Below are positions 12,883-27,440 of a DNA stretch of 64,000 nucleotides, in pieces (the first letter of the stretch is position 1; every line of letters begins with the position of its first letter). The stretch comes from Monoplex corrugatus (taxonomy: Eukaryota; Mollusca; Gastropoda; Littorinimorpha; Ranellidae): NCBI GenBank assembly GCA_030674185.1, contig CM060312.1, positions 5,477,528-5,541,527 of the forward strand, read 5' to 3'. The translations under genes and the position numbers were made by a program. Below the pieces are notes generated by a model. The model was not told the origin of the DNA and searched no databases. It worked only from the letters and a program-made list of their open reading frames with translations.

Positions 12883-15800
12883 CACAACCCCACACACACA
12901 CACACCAACACCACACACCAACACCCACATGCACACTCTTTCGTTCTGTCTCTCTCTCTTTCTCTCTCTCTCTCTCTCATTCTCTTTCTGTATCTCTGTC
13001 TCTCTCTCTCTTTCTTTCTGTATGTCTCTGTCTGTTTCTCTCTCTCTCTCTCTCTCACTCACTCACTCACTCACTCACTCACTCACTCACTCTGTCTCTC
13101 TCTCTCTTTCCTTTTCTGTCTGTGTCACAGATCAGAGTACAAGTTGATTGCCAGCTTTGTGACTCAGCCTGTGTTCATTACTCTTCTGTGTCATGTCCTT
13201 TAAAGAAAAAACCCGCACTTTTGTTTTAATACAGTCTTCGTATTACGATGAAATATTGTAATGATTAAAAAAACACTCAGTTAAATCCAGTGGTCTTTTT
13301 ACATTTAAATTGAAGTGAAAGAATGTATTGAGTGATGATACATTACAAATATGAATAGTTTATTGACATACCTGATAATGTAAGAAATGATACGAACACA
13401 GGCACTTGTCTTTAATCATATAACATCTATTCCATGTATATTTAACTTTAATTTAAGTGCCGTTGACTTGCCGTGGGGATGCCAGGGGATCTTTCAGTAT
13501 AAATATCCCTTCCCTCTGGAAATTCTGTGCTGGAAGTTTCCTCTTTTCTGTCACTCTCTTTGTTTCTCGCTTGCCCTTTACTCCCTGTGGAGATGTCACA
13601 GGTTCTTTCAGTATAAATAGTATCACCCACCTTCTGTCATATCTTCCTGTAATGTCTCAGGCATGTTATGGGCTCATGGAGAAGTCCAGAACCCTACAGC
13701 TTAATCTCAGTTAGGCATGTTATGGACTCATTGCGAAGACCGGAACCATATAGCTGAGTCTCAGTTAGGCGTGCTCTGAGATCATCGAGAAGACCAGAAC
13801 CGTATAGCCGGGTCTCAGCATGCTATGAGTTCATTGAGAAGACCAGAACCATATAGCTGAGTCTCAGGCATGTTATGGGCTCATTGAGAAGACCACAGCC
13901 ATACAGCTGAGTCTCAGTTAGGCATGCTATGGGCTCATTGAGAAGACCACAACCATATAGCTGAGTCTCAGGCATGCTATGGGCTCATTGAGAAACCCAG
14001 AACCCTACAGCTTAATCTCAGGCATGCTATGGGCTCATTGAGAAGCCCAGAACCCTACAGCTTTATCTCAGTTAGGCATGCTATAGGCTCATTGAGAAGA
14101 CCACAACCCATATAGCTGAGTCTCTGTTAGGCATGCTATAGGCTCATTGAGAAGACCACAACCCATATAGCTGAGTCTCTGTTAGGCATGCTATAGGCTC
14201 ATTGAGAAGACCACAACCCATATAGCTGAGTCTCAGTTAGGCATGCTATAGGCTCTTTGAGAAGACCACAACCCATATAGCTGAGTCTCTGTTAGGCATG
14301 CTATAGGCTCATGAGAAGACCACAACCCATAAAGCTGAGTCTCTGTTAGGCATGCTATAGGCTCATTGAGAAGACCACAACCCATATAGCTGAGTCTCTG
14401 TTAGGCATGCTATAGGCTCATTGAGAAGACCACAACCCATATAGCTGAGTCTCAGTTAGGCATGCTATAGGCTCATTGAGAAGACCAAACCATATAGCTG
14501 AGTCTCTGTTAGGCATGCTATAGGCTCATTGAGAAGACCACAACCCATAAAGCTGAGTCTCTGTTAGGCATGCTGTAGGCTCATTGAGAAGACCACAACC
14601 CATATAGCTGAGTCTCTGTTAGGCATGCTATAGGCTCATTGAGAAGACCACAACCCATATAGCTGAGTCTCTGTAGGCATGCTATAGGCTCATTGAGAAG
14701 ACCACAACCCATATAGCTGAGTCTCTGTTAGGCATGCTATAGGCTCATTGAGAAGACCACAACCCATAAAGCTGAGTCTCTGTTAGGCATGCTGTAGGCT
14801 CATTGAGAAGACCACAACCCATATAGCTGAGTCTCTGTTAGGCATGCTATAGGCTCATTGAGAAGACCACAACCCATATAGCTGAGTCTCTGTTAGGCAT
14901 GCTGTAGGCTCATTGAGAAGATCAGAACAATACAGCTGAGTCTCAGTTGTTTATCATCAGTGCTTTGCAAACATCAGATATCTAGCATTTCATATTGTTT
15001 TTGTCTTGTATATATAAGCATTGTGTAAAATCTCTAAAACAGTGACTCCTCGCTTCTTCTGATCAAGCGAAGGACATATACAAGAGACAGAGAGAATGAA
15101 AACATTATTTGATTGCTCCTGATTCAATCTGGATATTGCAATTTTTGATTGAATAAAAGCCAGGAGACAAGTCCTCCTTAAACAAAACAAACAAGCAAGC
15201 AAACAAACACAACAAACAAACAAGCAAACAAACAAACAAACAAAAAACAAACAAACAAAACAAACAAGCAAACAAACAAACAAACAAGCAAACAAACAAA
15301 CAAACAAACAAACAAGCAAGCAAGCAAGCAAAGCAAGCAAGCAAGCAAGCAAGCAAACAAACAAAACAAACAAACAAACAAAACAAAACAAAACAAACAA
15401 ACAAACAAACATTCTCATTTATTCACTCACACATACAGTTTCAGTTTCAGTTTCTAAGATGACATCTCTGCGCTCGGAATGAATTTCATATGCGTTAACG
15501 TAACAGGTGCCATTTGACGGAGAAGATCCGGAATGATCACGGCACAATCCTTAAGCCTGCACATAAACCCTTGAGCTAGCCAGGTCCTGAGGTCCTACCT
15601 AGATAGTTCCATAACCTTAGGGTCGTAGGGGAATGAGGTGGCAGAGATCTCAACTTAACCCGGGGCCATCACCATGAGGATGACGCCCATCCCCTCTTCC
15701 TCGCTTCAAATTCATATTCATATTCATACATATATTTTTTAACCAAGACTTCAGAAAGGCAAGAAGGCTAATTGGTCTTCAAGGGGTGGGACCAGGGTAA

Positions 15801-18800
15801 TCAACCTATCTCTCCAATATTTTATACAGGGCAGCCGGGCAATGCCCTGCTTTTTCACGATTTTCAACTGCCGTGGGATCTTTAGTGTGCGCAGCCAGAA
15901 GGCGCACAGGTCTGACTCGTTTTTCATCCACTTCCAAAGGACTAGACGTTCTTGAATTATCCCCCTTCATCACAAATTTTTTTTATGCCATTCGTCTCGC
16001 ATACTACTGCTACCAGCTGGAAATGTGTCTTGCCGGAATCATCATCATCATCATCAAGTGCCCTGCCACATGGCGTTGGCGATCATGGCCCTCCGATCCA
16101 TATGCATCTATTCCTTGTTGCTGCAAGCACATCTTCCACCCTCTCTGTCCTCAGCCACTCTGCAAGTCCGTCCAATGTTTTTTTCATGGGTATACCTGGT
16201 GCTCTCTTTCCCTCCAGCTTTCCTTTTGTGACCAGGTGCTCTAATTCCCTTTTCCTCATAAAATGGCCTGTAAATGTTGCCTTTATTTTCCTAATCTTCC
16301 TTATGAATGATCTTCTTGTGTCTGCCTCCATTAAGACTGTCTCGTTTGTTTTCTTTGCTGTCCATGGAACTTTCAACATTCTTCTTAGAAACCACATCTC
16401 GGCTGCCTCAATCTTGTTGTGGCTTTGCATGTTGACTGTCCATGCCTCACAACCGCATAACATTATCAGTTCTATATAACATTCAAGAACTCTCTTCTTA
16501 ATGTTAATTGATAGGCATTTGTTGGTAAAAATGCTTGTCGTCTTTTTGAATGCTGTTTTGGCTTGGCCGATTCTGCTGGCTATTTCTGATGTGCATCTGT
16601 CGTCTGGTGAGATGATCGTTCCTAGATATTTAAACTTATCAACCTTACCTGAGGTGATTAAGACAGAAGGGACGTATGTCAGTTCAAAGCAAGTCTACTT
16701 TAGAAAAACAAGGAAATTGTTGGCTTGACCATTTTGGTGAGTTTTTTGTTTCATTTTTTTTTAATGTAATGCTAGAAACATACAAGAGAGATAGATACAC
16801 TAGAGCAATGTGGTCTGTACCCCACTGTTGCGGTCTGTGTCCCACTGTTGCGGTCTGTGTCCCACTGTTGTTTCTGTGTCCCACTGTTGTTGTCTGTGTC
16901 CCACTGTTGTTGTCTGTGTCCCAGTGTTGTGGTCTGTACCCCACTGTTGCGGTCTGTGTCCCACTGTTGCGGTCTGTGTCCCACTGTTGTTATCTGTGTC
17001 CCACTGTTGTTGTCTGTTGTCCCACTGTTGTTGTCTGTGTCCACAGTGTTGTGGTCTGTGTCCCAGTGTTGTTGTCCTGTGTCCCACTGTTGTTGTCTGT
17101 GTCCACTGTTGTTGTCTGTGTCCCACTGTTGTTGTCTGTGTCACACTGTTGTTGTCTGTGTCCACTGTTGTTGGTCTGTGTCCCACTGTTGTTGTCTGTG
17201 TCCCACTGTTGTTGTCTGTGTCCCACTGTTGTTGTCTGTGTCACAGTGTTGTTGTCTGTGTCACATTGTTGTTGTCTGTGTCCCACTGTTGTTGTCTGTG
17301 TCACAGTGTTGTTGTCTGTGTCACAGTGTTGTTGTCTGTGTCACAGTGTTGTTGTCTGTGTCACAGTGTTTGTTTGCCTTGTTGTCGTCACACTGTTGTT
17401 GTCTGTGTCCCACTGTTGTTGTCTGTGTCACAGTGTTGTTGTCTGTGTCCCACTGTTGTTGTCTGTGTCCCACTGTTGTTGTCTGTGTCCCACTGTTGTT
17501 GTCTGTGTCACACTGTTGTTGTCTGTATCACACTGTTGTTGTCTGTCCATTGTTGTTGTCTGTGTCCCACTGTTGTTGTCTGTGTCACACTGTTGTTGTC
17601 TGTGTCACAGTGTTGTTTGTGTCAGTGTTGTTGTCTGTGTCACAGTGTTGTTGTCTGTGTCACATTGTTGTTGTCTGCGTCACAGTGTTGTTGTCTGCGT
17701 CCCACTGTTGTTGTCTGTGTCACACTTGTTGTCTGCGTCACACTTATTGTTGTCTGTGACACAGTGTTGTTTGTGTCACACTGTTGTTGTCTGTGTCACA
17801 CTGTTGTTGTCTGTGTCCCACTGTTGTTGTCTGCGTCACATTGTTGTTGTCTGTGTCACATTGTTGTTGTCTGTGTCACACTGTTGTTGTCTGTGTCACA
17901 CGGTTGTTGTCTGTGTCCCATTGTTGTTGTCTGTGTCACAGTGTTGTTTGTGTCACACTGTTGTTGTCTGTGTCACACTGTTGTTGTTTTTGTCACATTG
18001 TTGTTGTCTGTGTCACACTGTTGTTGTCTGTGTCACATTGTTGTTGTCTGCGTCCCACTGTTGTTGTCTGTGTCACAGTGTTGTCTGTGTCACAGTGTTG
18101 TTGTCTGTGTCACAGTGTTGTTGTCTGTGTCACATTGTTGTTTTTTGTGTCACATTGTTGTTGTCTGTGTCACAGTGTTGTTGTCTATGTCACAGTGTTG
18201 TTGTCTGTGTCACAGTGTCGGCTGTGTCACAGTGTTGTTGTCTGTGTCACATTGTTGTTGTCTGTGTCACATTGTTGATGTCTGTGTCACACTGTTGTTG
18301 TCTGTGTCACATTGTTGTTGTCTGTGTCACGTTGTTGTCTGTATCCCACTGTTGTTGTCTGTGTCCCAGTGTTGTTGTCTGTGTCCCACTGTTGTTGTCT
18401 GTGTCCCACTGTTGTTGTCTGTGTCCCACTGTTGTTGTCTGTGTCCCAGTGTTGTTGTCTGTGTCCCACTGTTGTTTTCTGTGTCCCACTGTTGTTGTCT
18501 GCGTCCCACTGTTGTTGTCTATGTCACAGTGTTGTTGTCTGTGTCCCAGTGTTGTTGTCTGTGTCCCACTGTTGTTGTCTGTGTCCTAGTGTTGTTGTCT
18601 GTGTCCCACTGTTGTGGTCTGTGTCCCACTGTTGTGGTCTGTGTCACACTGTTGTTGTCTGTGTCCCACTGTTGTTGTCTGTGTCCCATTGTTGTTGTCT
18701 GTGTCCCACTGTTGTGGTCTGTGTCCCACTGTTGTTGTCTGCGTCCCACTGTTGTTGTCTGTGTCACACTGTTGTTGTCTGTGTCCCACTGTTGTTGTCT

Positions 18801-21800
18801 GTGTCCCACTGTTGTTGTCTGCGTCCCACTGTTGCGGTCTGCGTCCCACTGTTGTTGTCTGTGTCCCACTGTTGCGGCCTGTGTAACACTGTTGCGGTGT
18901 GCGTCACACTGTTGCAGTCCATGCCACAGTAGTACCACAGAGGGCTTACCACCACTGACCTTATTGTTGTTGTTGTGTATAGCCCAGCTGACAGCGCAGA
19001 GCCATGCCAGGGCTATAACCACCTAAAACATGTACGATGCCTCCCTGAAAAATAAACAAACAAAAGTAAAAGACACCTGGAAAAGAAAGCTAAGTACATA
19101 TATCAATACATCTGCACACATAATCAAAGAATATGTCACTGGCATCGACCATTCTGTCCAGTTTATTGCCGAGGGGTTAAAAATATATATTAAAAAAACC
19201 CACCTGATACAAATCTAAACATAACTAAAGACACTTAACCCTTTGACTCCCACAGTCTGTCTACAGGCATCCTGTATTGCCAACCATGCTTGCAAAGCAA
19301 AAACTTAACCATTTGACTCCCTCACGCTGTCCACCAGCTGGTGGAGAGGGTGAGGGAGTCGAAGGATTAAGTTTTTGCAGTTGCTGGATAGGGTGCAGGA
19401 GTCAAAGGGTTAAAGATATATAAAAACTGGCCAACATGACCCAAAATTGCTTCTGAACATCACATTTCTTGAGAGCCAAAACACACAATACATGTACCTG
19501 ATAATCAAACCTAAGAGAAAGTATGTAAGGCTTTATAGAACACGTATAGGTGAAATGAACACATATTAATTAATGGAAATGATAGGAAAAGATGACAGAA
19601 AGCAAAGGAGCAAGGCAGAAACAAAGAGAGTGACAGAAAAGAGGAAATTTATGGCACACAATTTCCAGAAGGTGTGCTTACTGTTTATAATTATTGAAAG
19701 AGCGCCCAGCAGCCCCTTGGGGGCAGACTTCATATTTTCAGAGCTCATTGCTCAAGACAGTGCAGTCTACAGATGAATCATGTGTAGAGCTGGAGATGTA
19801 GTCTGCATGTGCAAACTGATCAATAGCATCAATTAAGTGAGACCATGATGGACAAAGAGAAAGAAAGGGAAAGAAACTGTGCAGTTGCCAGCAAATGCCA
19901 GCAAAATCATTGCCTGTCCATTTCCAGCAGTTGCCTATCTCTATGTTCATGTCTCTGATCACACTTCTATTGATATAATCAGACTTATGGTTGCAAAGTG
20001 TGTCGTCAAAAGATACATTGTTAATTTTGTCCGCTCTGCTCATCTCCCCCAGTTGCTTGTCTTATCTGTTCATGTCTCTGATCATGCTTCTGTCGATGTA
20101 AGCAGGACTTATGGTTGCAAACTGTGTCGTCAAAAGATGCATTGTTAATTTTGTCCGCTCTGCTCATCTCCCCCAGTTGCTTGTCTTATCTGTTCATGTC
20201 TCTGATCATGCTTCTGTCGATGTAAGCAGGACTTATGGTTGCAAACTGTGTCGTCAAAAGATGCATTGTTAATTTTGTCCGCTCTACTCATCTCCCCCAG
20301 TTGCTTGTCTTATCTGTTCATGTCTCTGATCATTGCTTCTGTCGATGTAAGCAGGACTTATGGTTGCAAACTGTGTCGTCAAAAGATGCATTGTTAATTT
20401 TGTCCGCTCTGCTCTTCCCACAGTCTGCCAAGTGTAAAGCACTTGAGGCTTTTGTTTCCTGGACATGGGCCACCATTGTTATTTATGATGATGATGATGA
20501 TGGTGATGATTTTGGTAATGATGGTGGTGGTGATGATGGCAATGATGATGATGGTGGTGATGGTGATGAAGATGGTGATGATGATTATGCTAATGATGAT
20601 GATGATGGTGATGATGATAACATTGAGGATGTTATTTTTCATAATAGTAATATTGTTTTCATTTTATTATTATTATTATTATTGTTGTTGCTATTATTAT
20701 TGTTATTAATCATCATCATCATTATTATTATCATTATTATTATTATTTGTCATTATTATTATTATTTCATTGCTTTTGTTATTATCATTGTTATTGTTGT
20801 ATTTGTTTAAGGACCCATGGTTAGACTAGAGTGCTGACATTGGACAGAGTAATCTTAGATATGATTTTCGAATTGGACAGGTATTTCCTCCCCTCCCTCC
20901 TACACTACAGTTACACAGTCATCAAGTTGTATGGTTTACCCATAGTTCCTGTGGATTTTGTTTTCATTGCATTCCCAGTGCTGTGGCATACAAACAAAAC
21001 ACTACGTGAAATGGAAAACTGCATAAAAAGAAAACATTTACGACGTTTCTGCACAGCACAGTGACTCATTGCTATCACAGCATGACAGTCCCTGTGGCCA
21101 TGATATAAAAGGCCAGGAATTGTACCAAGGAGTATGACAGACTTTTACTTTTCCTGCCGCTTGTTCCGTCAGGCGTCATGGGAAGATACAACTTTCTGTC
21201 TTCTGCCGGGCAGGAGGCTTTAGTGAGGGTTACATTTCTGGTGTGAAGAGTTTCTGCCACTGTGTTGCTCCAGCTTTTCCTGGGTCGTCCTCTGGCTCTG
21301 CTGCCCAAACATCTGCTGCCCAAACATAGGCTTGCTTGTCTGCAGGCATTTATACAACATGCCCGAGCCACTTGATCTGCATTTTGTAGTGTAGGACTGG
21401 TGTTATTCCCACCTTCTCTCTTATTGCTTCATTTCTGATGTTATTTACTCTTGTCTTGTTGGCAGCTCTCCTTAATTCTTTTTATCTCACAAGTGACTTT
21501 CTTTTTAGTGCTTTTGTCAGGGACCAAGTCTGACATTGGCATTGGTACGTAAGCGTAGGGAGGAAGAGAAGTTTCAAGTACCTAGTCACAACAGGAAAAC
21601 TAGATTGGAAAAGAACACCAGATAGACCTTGGGAGAAAACATTAATTAGCATTGCTTTTGTGTTCTTAGGGATGCTAGGGTGTCTCAGAGGAATCAATTG
21701 ATAGCTGACTGTGTTTGCTTGCATAACAGAGAACAGCAGTAAACTGTCCGTTTGGCTGAATGTCTGTGGCCATGGTAGAAAAGGATAGCAACTGTACCCT

Positions 21801-24533
21801 GGAAAATATATGAAGATCATCAGTAAACTGTGTTGTCGTCTTTAATACAGTTTTTGGTCTGCTGATATGGATGAAAGGCATGTTACTGCGGTGTGACTTA
21901 AAAAGTATTTGACATGCACAAGCAATCATAGGTAGTAATACCAGTATGTAATGAGTAGTAGTTACTAGTCATAGTAGTAGTAGCTGTAGTAAGGGTATAG
22001 TAGTAACGGTGGTGGTGGTGTGGTATTGTAGTAGTAGTAGTGTGCGGGCCAGTTGGCAGAGCCATGGACTCAAGATCTAATATCTTGAGTTCAGTCCCAG
22101 CCCACAACATTAAAAACTGGCCTGTTCACTGCCAGCTTAATGTTTCCATCATTCTGCCAGCGCGTAGGGTTTTGCACAGGTCAGGCTTCGGAAGTCTGTC
22201 AGATAATTGCTGACAGATTTGGGTAGAGTGCATATGGAGTTTTCCGAGTTCAGTGAATCCCTCTTGAACAAACTACTTACAAACTAACAAGTAGTAGTAG
22301 TAAGCAGTTGTAAGTAGCTAGCAGTGCGTTATGGATGGTACTAGTAGTCATAGTAATAGTAGTAGCCACTATAGGTGGTAGTCCCCACTGTCTGGAAATT
22401 CTGTGCTAGAAATTTTCTCTTTTCTGTCACTCTCTTTGTTTCTGCCTTATTAAACCTTTGCTTTCTATCATTTCTTCCTGTCATTCATCTGTAGGTGTTC
22501 TATAAAGTCTTGTGCACTTTCTCTTAGGATTGATAATTGGTACATGGCTCTAAGGAACTTTGATGTGCAAAAGCAGTTTTAGGTAATTTAGGCCAGTTTT
22601 TATAAATGCTTTAGTGTCATTAGTCATGTCTGAATTTGTACCCAGGTTTGTTTTTTTTACCCCTGTTGATAAATTGGATGTTGTGGTCAACGCCAGTGGC
22701 GTCTCCTCTGATTGTGTGCACAAATGCATTGATATATATATGTACTTAGTTTTGTGTGCCATTTTTGTTTTCCCAGTGAGGTAATATGCATGTTTTGAGA
22801 CAGTTATAGCCCTGATATGGCTGTGCGCAGTCAGGTGGACTTTAAGCAAAAATAACAAAAATAATGACAAAACCATGTTATCACCGATTTTGTGTGATTG
22901 AGACTATGACAGTGCTGGACTCTGTGCTCTCATTTTGATATATCCTGGTGAGAAACAAGGTTTGAGAAGGTACATACACTTGCTTCAATGTTGGTCCAGA
23001 AATTTGAGCAACACTATCTGTGAAACATCTGTAAAGCAATGAGACATAATTGTGTAACCAGTCGCAGTGGTGTAGTGGTTTACGCAACGGACTACTGACT
23101 GGAAGGTTGCAGGTTCGAATCCCCATCAGACCCTTCAAAAATCATTGTGGGATTTTTCGGCTCTAACCAGCTCCTACCCAAAGTTGGGCATGCTATGGGC
23201 TCATTGGGCAGACTGGGACCACACAGTCGAGTCTCATCCACTTCATGGATGCGTCATTGAGGGTGTTGCTCAAACCTTCTGACCAGCACCGCAGGTGTCT
23301 GTATCTCTCAGGCTTGGTTGACGCCAGCATACATTATGATAGTAAGCGTAAAGTACAGCCTTGTCATGCAGTCTCAATCCTAGATGGAACTCCATAGCAT
23401 CATGATTATCATCCTCATCGACATCATCATCATCGCATTGTACAAAAAGTGTGCCAGCTTCTGTGGCCAAGCAGGTGGCGTAGAAAATGGGACGGGAAAA
23501 AAAAAGAAAAAGTTGAGCACAAAGGTAACCTCCCTGGATGCAATGATCCTAAAAAAAAAAAAAATTAAAAAAAAAATTGTGTGGTCTGATTTTTCCCAGA
23601 TAACCCACAGCATGCTCAGGTCTTCAGTAGGAGCTACTGATTTAGGGAGGGAACCCCCCACAATGATATTACTGATGGGGGTTCAAATTCCAAATTCTCA
23701 GCCATCAGTCTGTTACACCATTTTCAGTTTCAGTTTCAGTTTCTCAAGATGATATCTCAGCGCTCGGAATGAATTCCATGTGCACTAACGTCACAGGTGA
23801 CACGTGTATGGTGATCATGGCTCAAGCCTTAAGCCTGCACATAAACCCATGAGCTGGCTGGCCAGATCCTGAGGCCCTACCTAGACTATGTTAAAAATTT
23901 TGTTTGGCTGGGGGTCAAACCCAGGATCTCTCGTGTGTGAGACAAGCGTGATAACCACTACACTATCGAACCCGCTCTTATGCGCCATTTGCTTTGCAGC
24001 AATGACTGTTTTAACCCTTTTACCCTATCAGCCATGTCAACCATGACAGCAAAGCAGAAATTTAACCCTTTGACTCCCTTACCCTCCATCAGCTTCAGGA
24101 AGCTGGTGGATAGGGTGAGGGAGTCAAAAGGGTTAAATTTTTGTTGGTGCGGAAGTCAAAGGGTTAATTTTTTTTATTTACCTTTATTTAGTTACAGATC
24201 TTTTACTATCATTTTGTTTAATTAATTCCATTCTGTTTTGTTACAGTGTATCCAGCGTTGAAGAGATGCAGGGATCCCGATGATTTGAAAGACCTGACCC
24301 GAACAAACTATGGTTTGCATTTTGAAGTCAACAGCACATGCAGAGAGTGCAAGGGAAGCTGGGATGGCCCACAGTGCACAAGAGGTTTGTATATAGTTGT
24401 ATGTGTGTGGACATATTATGGCAGAAATATTGTATGTATTGAATTATTATGCTGTAAGCACTGTGTATGTTCAGTTTGTGAGCCAGACATAGTGTGTGTG
24501 TATGTGTGTGTGTGTGCGTGCATGTATATTGTG

Positions 24534-24571
<38 letters not shown>

Positions 24572-24613
24572 TGTGATGTGTGATGTGTGTTGTGCATGTG
24601 TGTGTGTGCATGT

Positions 24614-24675
<62 letters not shown>

Positions 24676-27181
24676 TGTGTGTGTGTGTGTGTGTGTTGTT
24701 GTTGTGGTGTGTGTGTGTGTGTTGTGTGTGTGGCGCGCGCATGCGTGCGCGTGCATTCCCCCCATGGGGATGCGAGGGGCTCTTTCAGTATAAATAGTAT
24801 CCCCACCGTCTGGAAATTCTGTGCTAGAAATTTCCTTTTTTCTGTCTCTCTCTTTGTTTCTGCCTTGTTGCTTTGCTTTCTGTCATTTTTACCTGTCATT
24901 TTCTACCGTAATGGTCCATTCACCTGTATGTGTTTGATAAAGTCTTGCATACTTTCTCTTCAGATAGATAATTGGGTACATGTATTAAGTGCATTTTTTG
25001 GCTCTAGGGAAGTGAGATATGCAGAAGCAATTTTAGGTAATTTAGACCCGTTTTTATATGTTTTAGTGTCCTTATGTTTAAATTTTTATTCAGGTATGTT
25101 TTTAAATCCCCTGTGCGATAAATTGGATGGAGTGATCAACGCCAAGGGTATCTCCTTAGATTATATGCGCCAATGTATTGATATGTGTATGTAATTTTCT
25201 TTTCCTTTTTTTTTTTCTTGTTGAAGCATTGTGTATGTTTTGAGACAGTTATAGCCCTGATATGGCTCTACAGAGTCGGATGGGCTTTAACCCTTTGCCA
25301 CCTGCACCCTATCTACCAACTGCAAAAACTTAACCCTTTGACTCCCTCACCCTATCCACCAGCTTCCTGCAGGAAGCTGGTGGATAGGGTGAGGGAGTCA
25401 AAGGGTTAAGTTTTTGCTCTTCCAGCATGGTTGACAAAGAAGGATGCTGTTGGGCAGGCTGCAGGAGTCAAAGGGTTAAACAGAAATAACGGTAACAGTA
25501 ATCTTATCAGAAGTATTATGTGTATTAAAGTACTGTGCCTGAAATATTGTGTGTAGTGAGGTATCATGTTAGGAATACTATGTTTGTTGAAGCATCATGC
25601 CAGAAAGGTTGTATTTATTAATGAAAGTGTTATGCCAGAAAGGTTGTATTTATTAATGAAAGTGTTATGCCAGAAATGTTGTATTTATTAATGAAAGTGT
25701 TATGCCAGAAAGGTTGTATTTATTAATGAAAGTGTTATGCCAGAAATGTTGTATTTATTAATGAAAGTGTTATGCCAGAAATGTTGTATTTATTAATGAA
25801 AGTGTTATGCCAGAAATGTTGTATTTATTAATGAAAGTGTTATGCCAGAAATGTTGTATTTATTAATGAAAGTGTTATGCCAGAAAGGTTGTATTTATTA
25901 ATGAAAGTGTTATGCCAGAAAGGTTGTGTGTGTATTGAAATGATGTCAAAATAAATATCATGTGTAGTGAAGAGATATGCATATACACACATAGGGGGAT
26001 TGCGCTTTTGCAGGTCTGCGCACATAAGTTGATTTCCCAATTCTCTCCCCTTCAAGGCCAATTAGCTTTCTTGCCTTTCTAAAGTCTTGATCAGAAAAAA
26101 AAAAAAATCGGGTGACTCTGCACTGCAGCAACGCGGTCTCAAAGGGGAGAGCAGCCTTAGTTTCACATGGTAAATCCACTGTAACAGAAGAACTGAATAT
26201 GAGTGGGAAATATGAATATGTGACCTCCCACCACCAAATCAGTCTTAACTCGCAGACAGTCGAACAGCACTAGGAGCTGAAAAGGTGACTGAGGGTCTAT
26301 CTGGGGTATTTTGACTTTTTCTCTAAATTGATTTAATGTAGACTATAATATATCCCCCACAGAATTTTTGTTTTCTTGAAAAAATATTAATCAATTTAAA
26401 TCGGTATTTTAATGCACTGATGGCAGCAGAAAGAACGCAATTTCCTACCAAAAGTACTTATTTTTGTCTCTTATTATGAACCGTAAATTGTACAGTACCT
26501 GCACATGTAATAAACTGATGGAAAGCTCTTTGTTGCACCTTTCAGATAATGACAGCGAAAATTAGAAACAAACTGGGTCAAAGCCACCAAATAAAGAAAT
26601 TTTAGGAAAATGTGTAGGAAAGCACACAAAAGTTGAAAAACCTAGAGGCCGTTTTCTCAAAATGGCTGTCATACAACTTAATGACTTTAAACATGCATAA
26701 CTTCTACATTTTTTTGAGTGCAAGCTTTATTCAAGTTCCAAAATAATCAGCAGAATGAACACTTTCTAGTGATATGTATATCTCAAAATGCCCAAAATGT
26801 TAGTTAAGACTGATTTCGTGGTGGGAGGTCACATACGACTATGTTGATCAGGGAGGTTGGGAAATTATCTACCCTTCAACCACCAGGTAGACATGTCTAG
26901 ACGGATCGAACTCTGGACGTTCTGGTTGGAAGTCTGACGTTTATCTACTTGACTACCTTGCCCGTCAGTTGTCATGTGTTTTGTGACCTGTGAGTGAAGC
27001 CTTGATCAGGATGAGTGTTGGCCTTGAGCACAGCTACAACACACATCCAGCACTCATCTTGATGAAGGCCTCATGCAGGGGTCAAAAGGTAGATGAACAA
27101 CTTATAGAGAAAAGAGGATCAGTGTCATTTCATAGAGAAATATTCAAATATTCAAATATTCAAATATTCAAATGCAGGCAT

Positions 27182-27261
<80 letters not shown>

Positions 27262-27376
27262 CACACACACACACACACACACACATCGCAGCAGAGCAGC
27301 AGCAGCACCACATCACACAGCACACCACAGCGGCACAACACAGCACACACACAACACCACCACACCCCACCACACA

Positions 27377-27440
<64 letters not shown>

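Noticed and set aside
13130..13205. Cys-containing frame [19 protein letters not shown] after a CAG
   Set aside because: No donor follows, phase 1 gives an immediate stop, and the stretch is short. Chance is likelier.
16676..19026. Open frames of 637 and 738 codons, Cys/Val/Leu/Ser rich
   Set aside because: Produced by the 20-bp tandem repeat, open in several frames at once, with no start context or domain.
23056..23140. tRNA gene suggested by A and B boxes
   Set aside because: The acceptor and anticodon stems do not close into a credible cloverleaf, and the sequence continues into a dispersed SINE body with other copies in the window.
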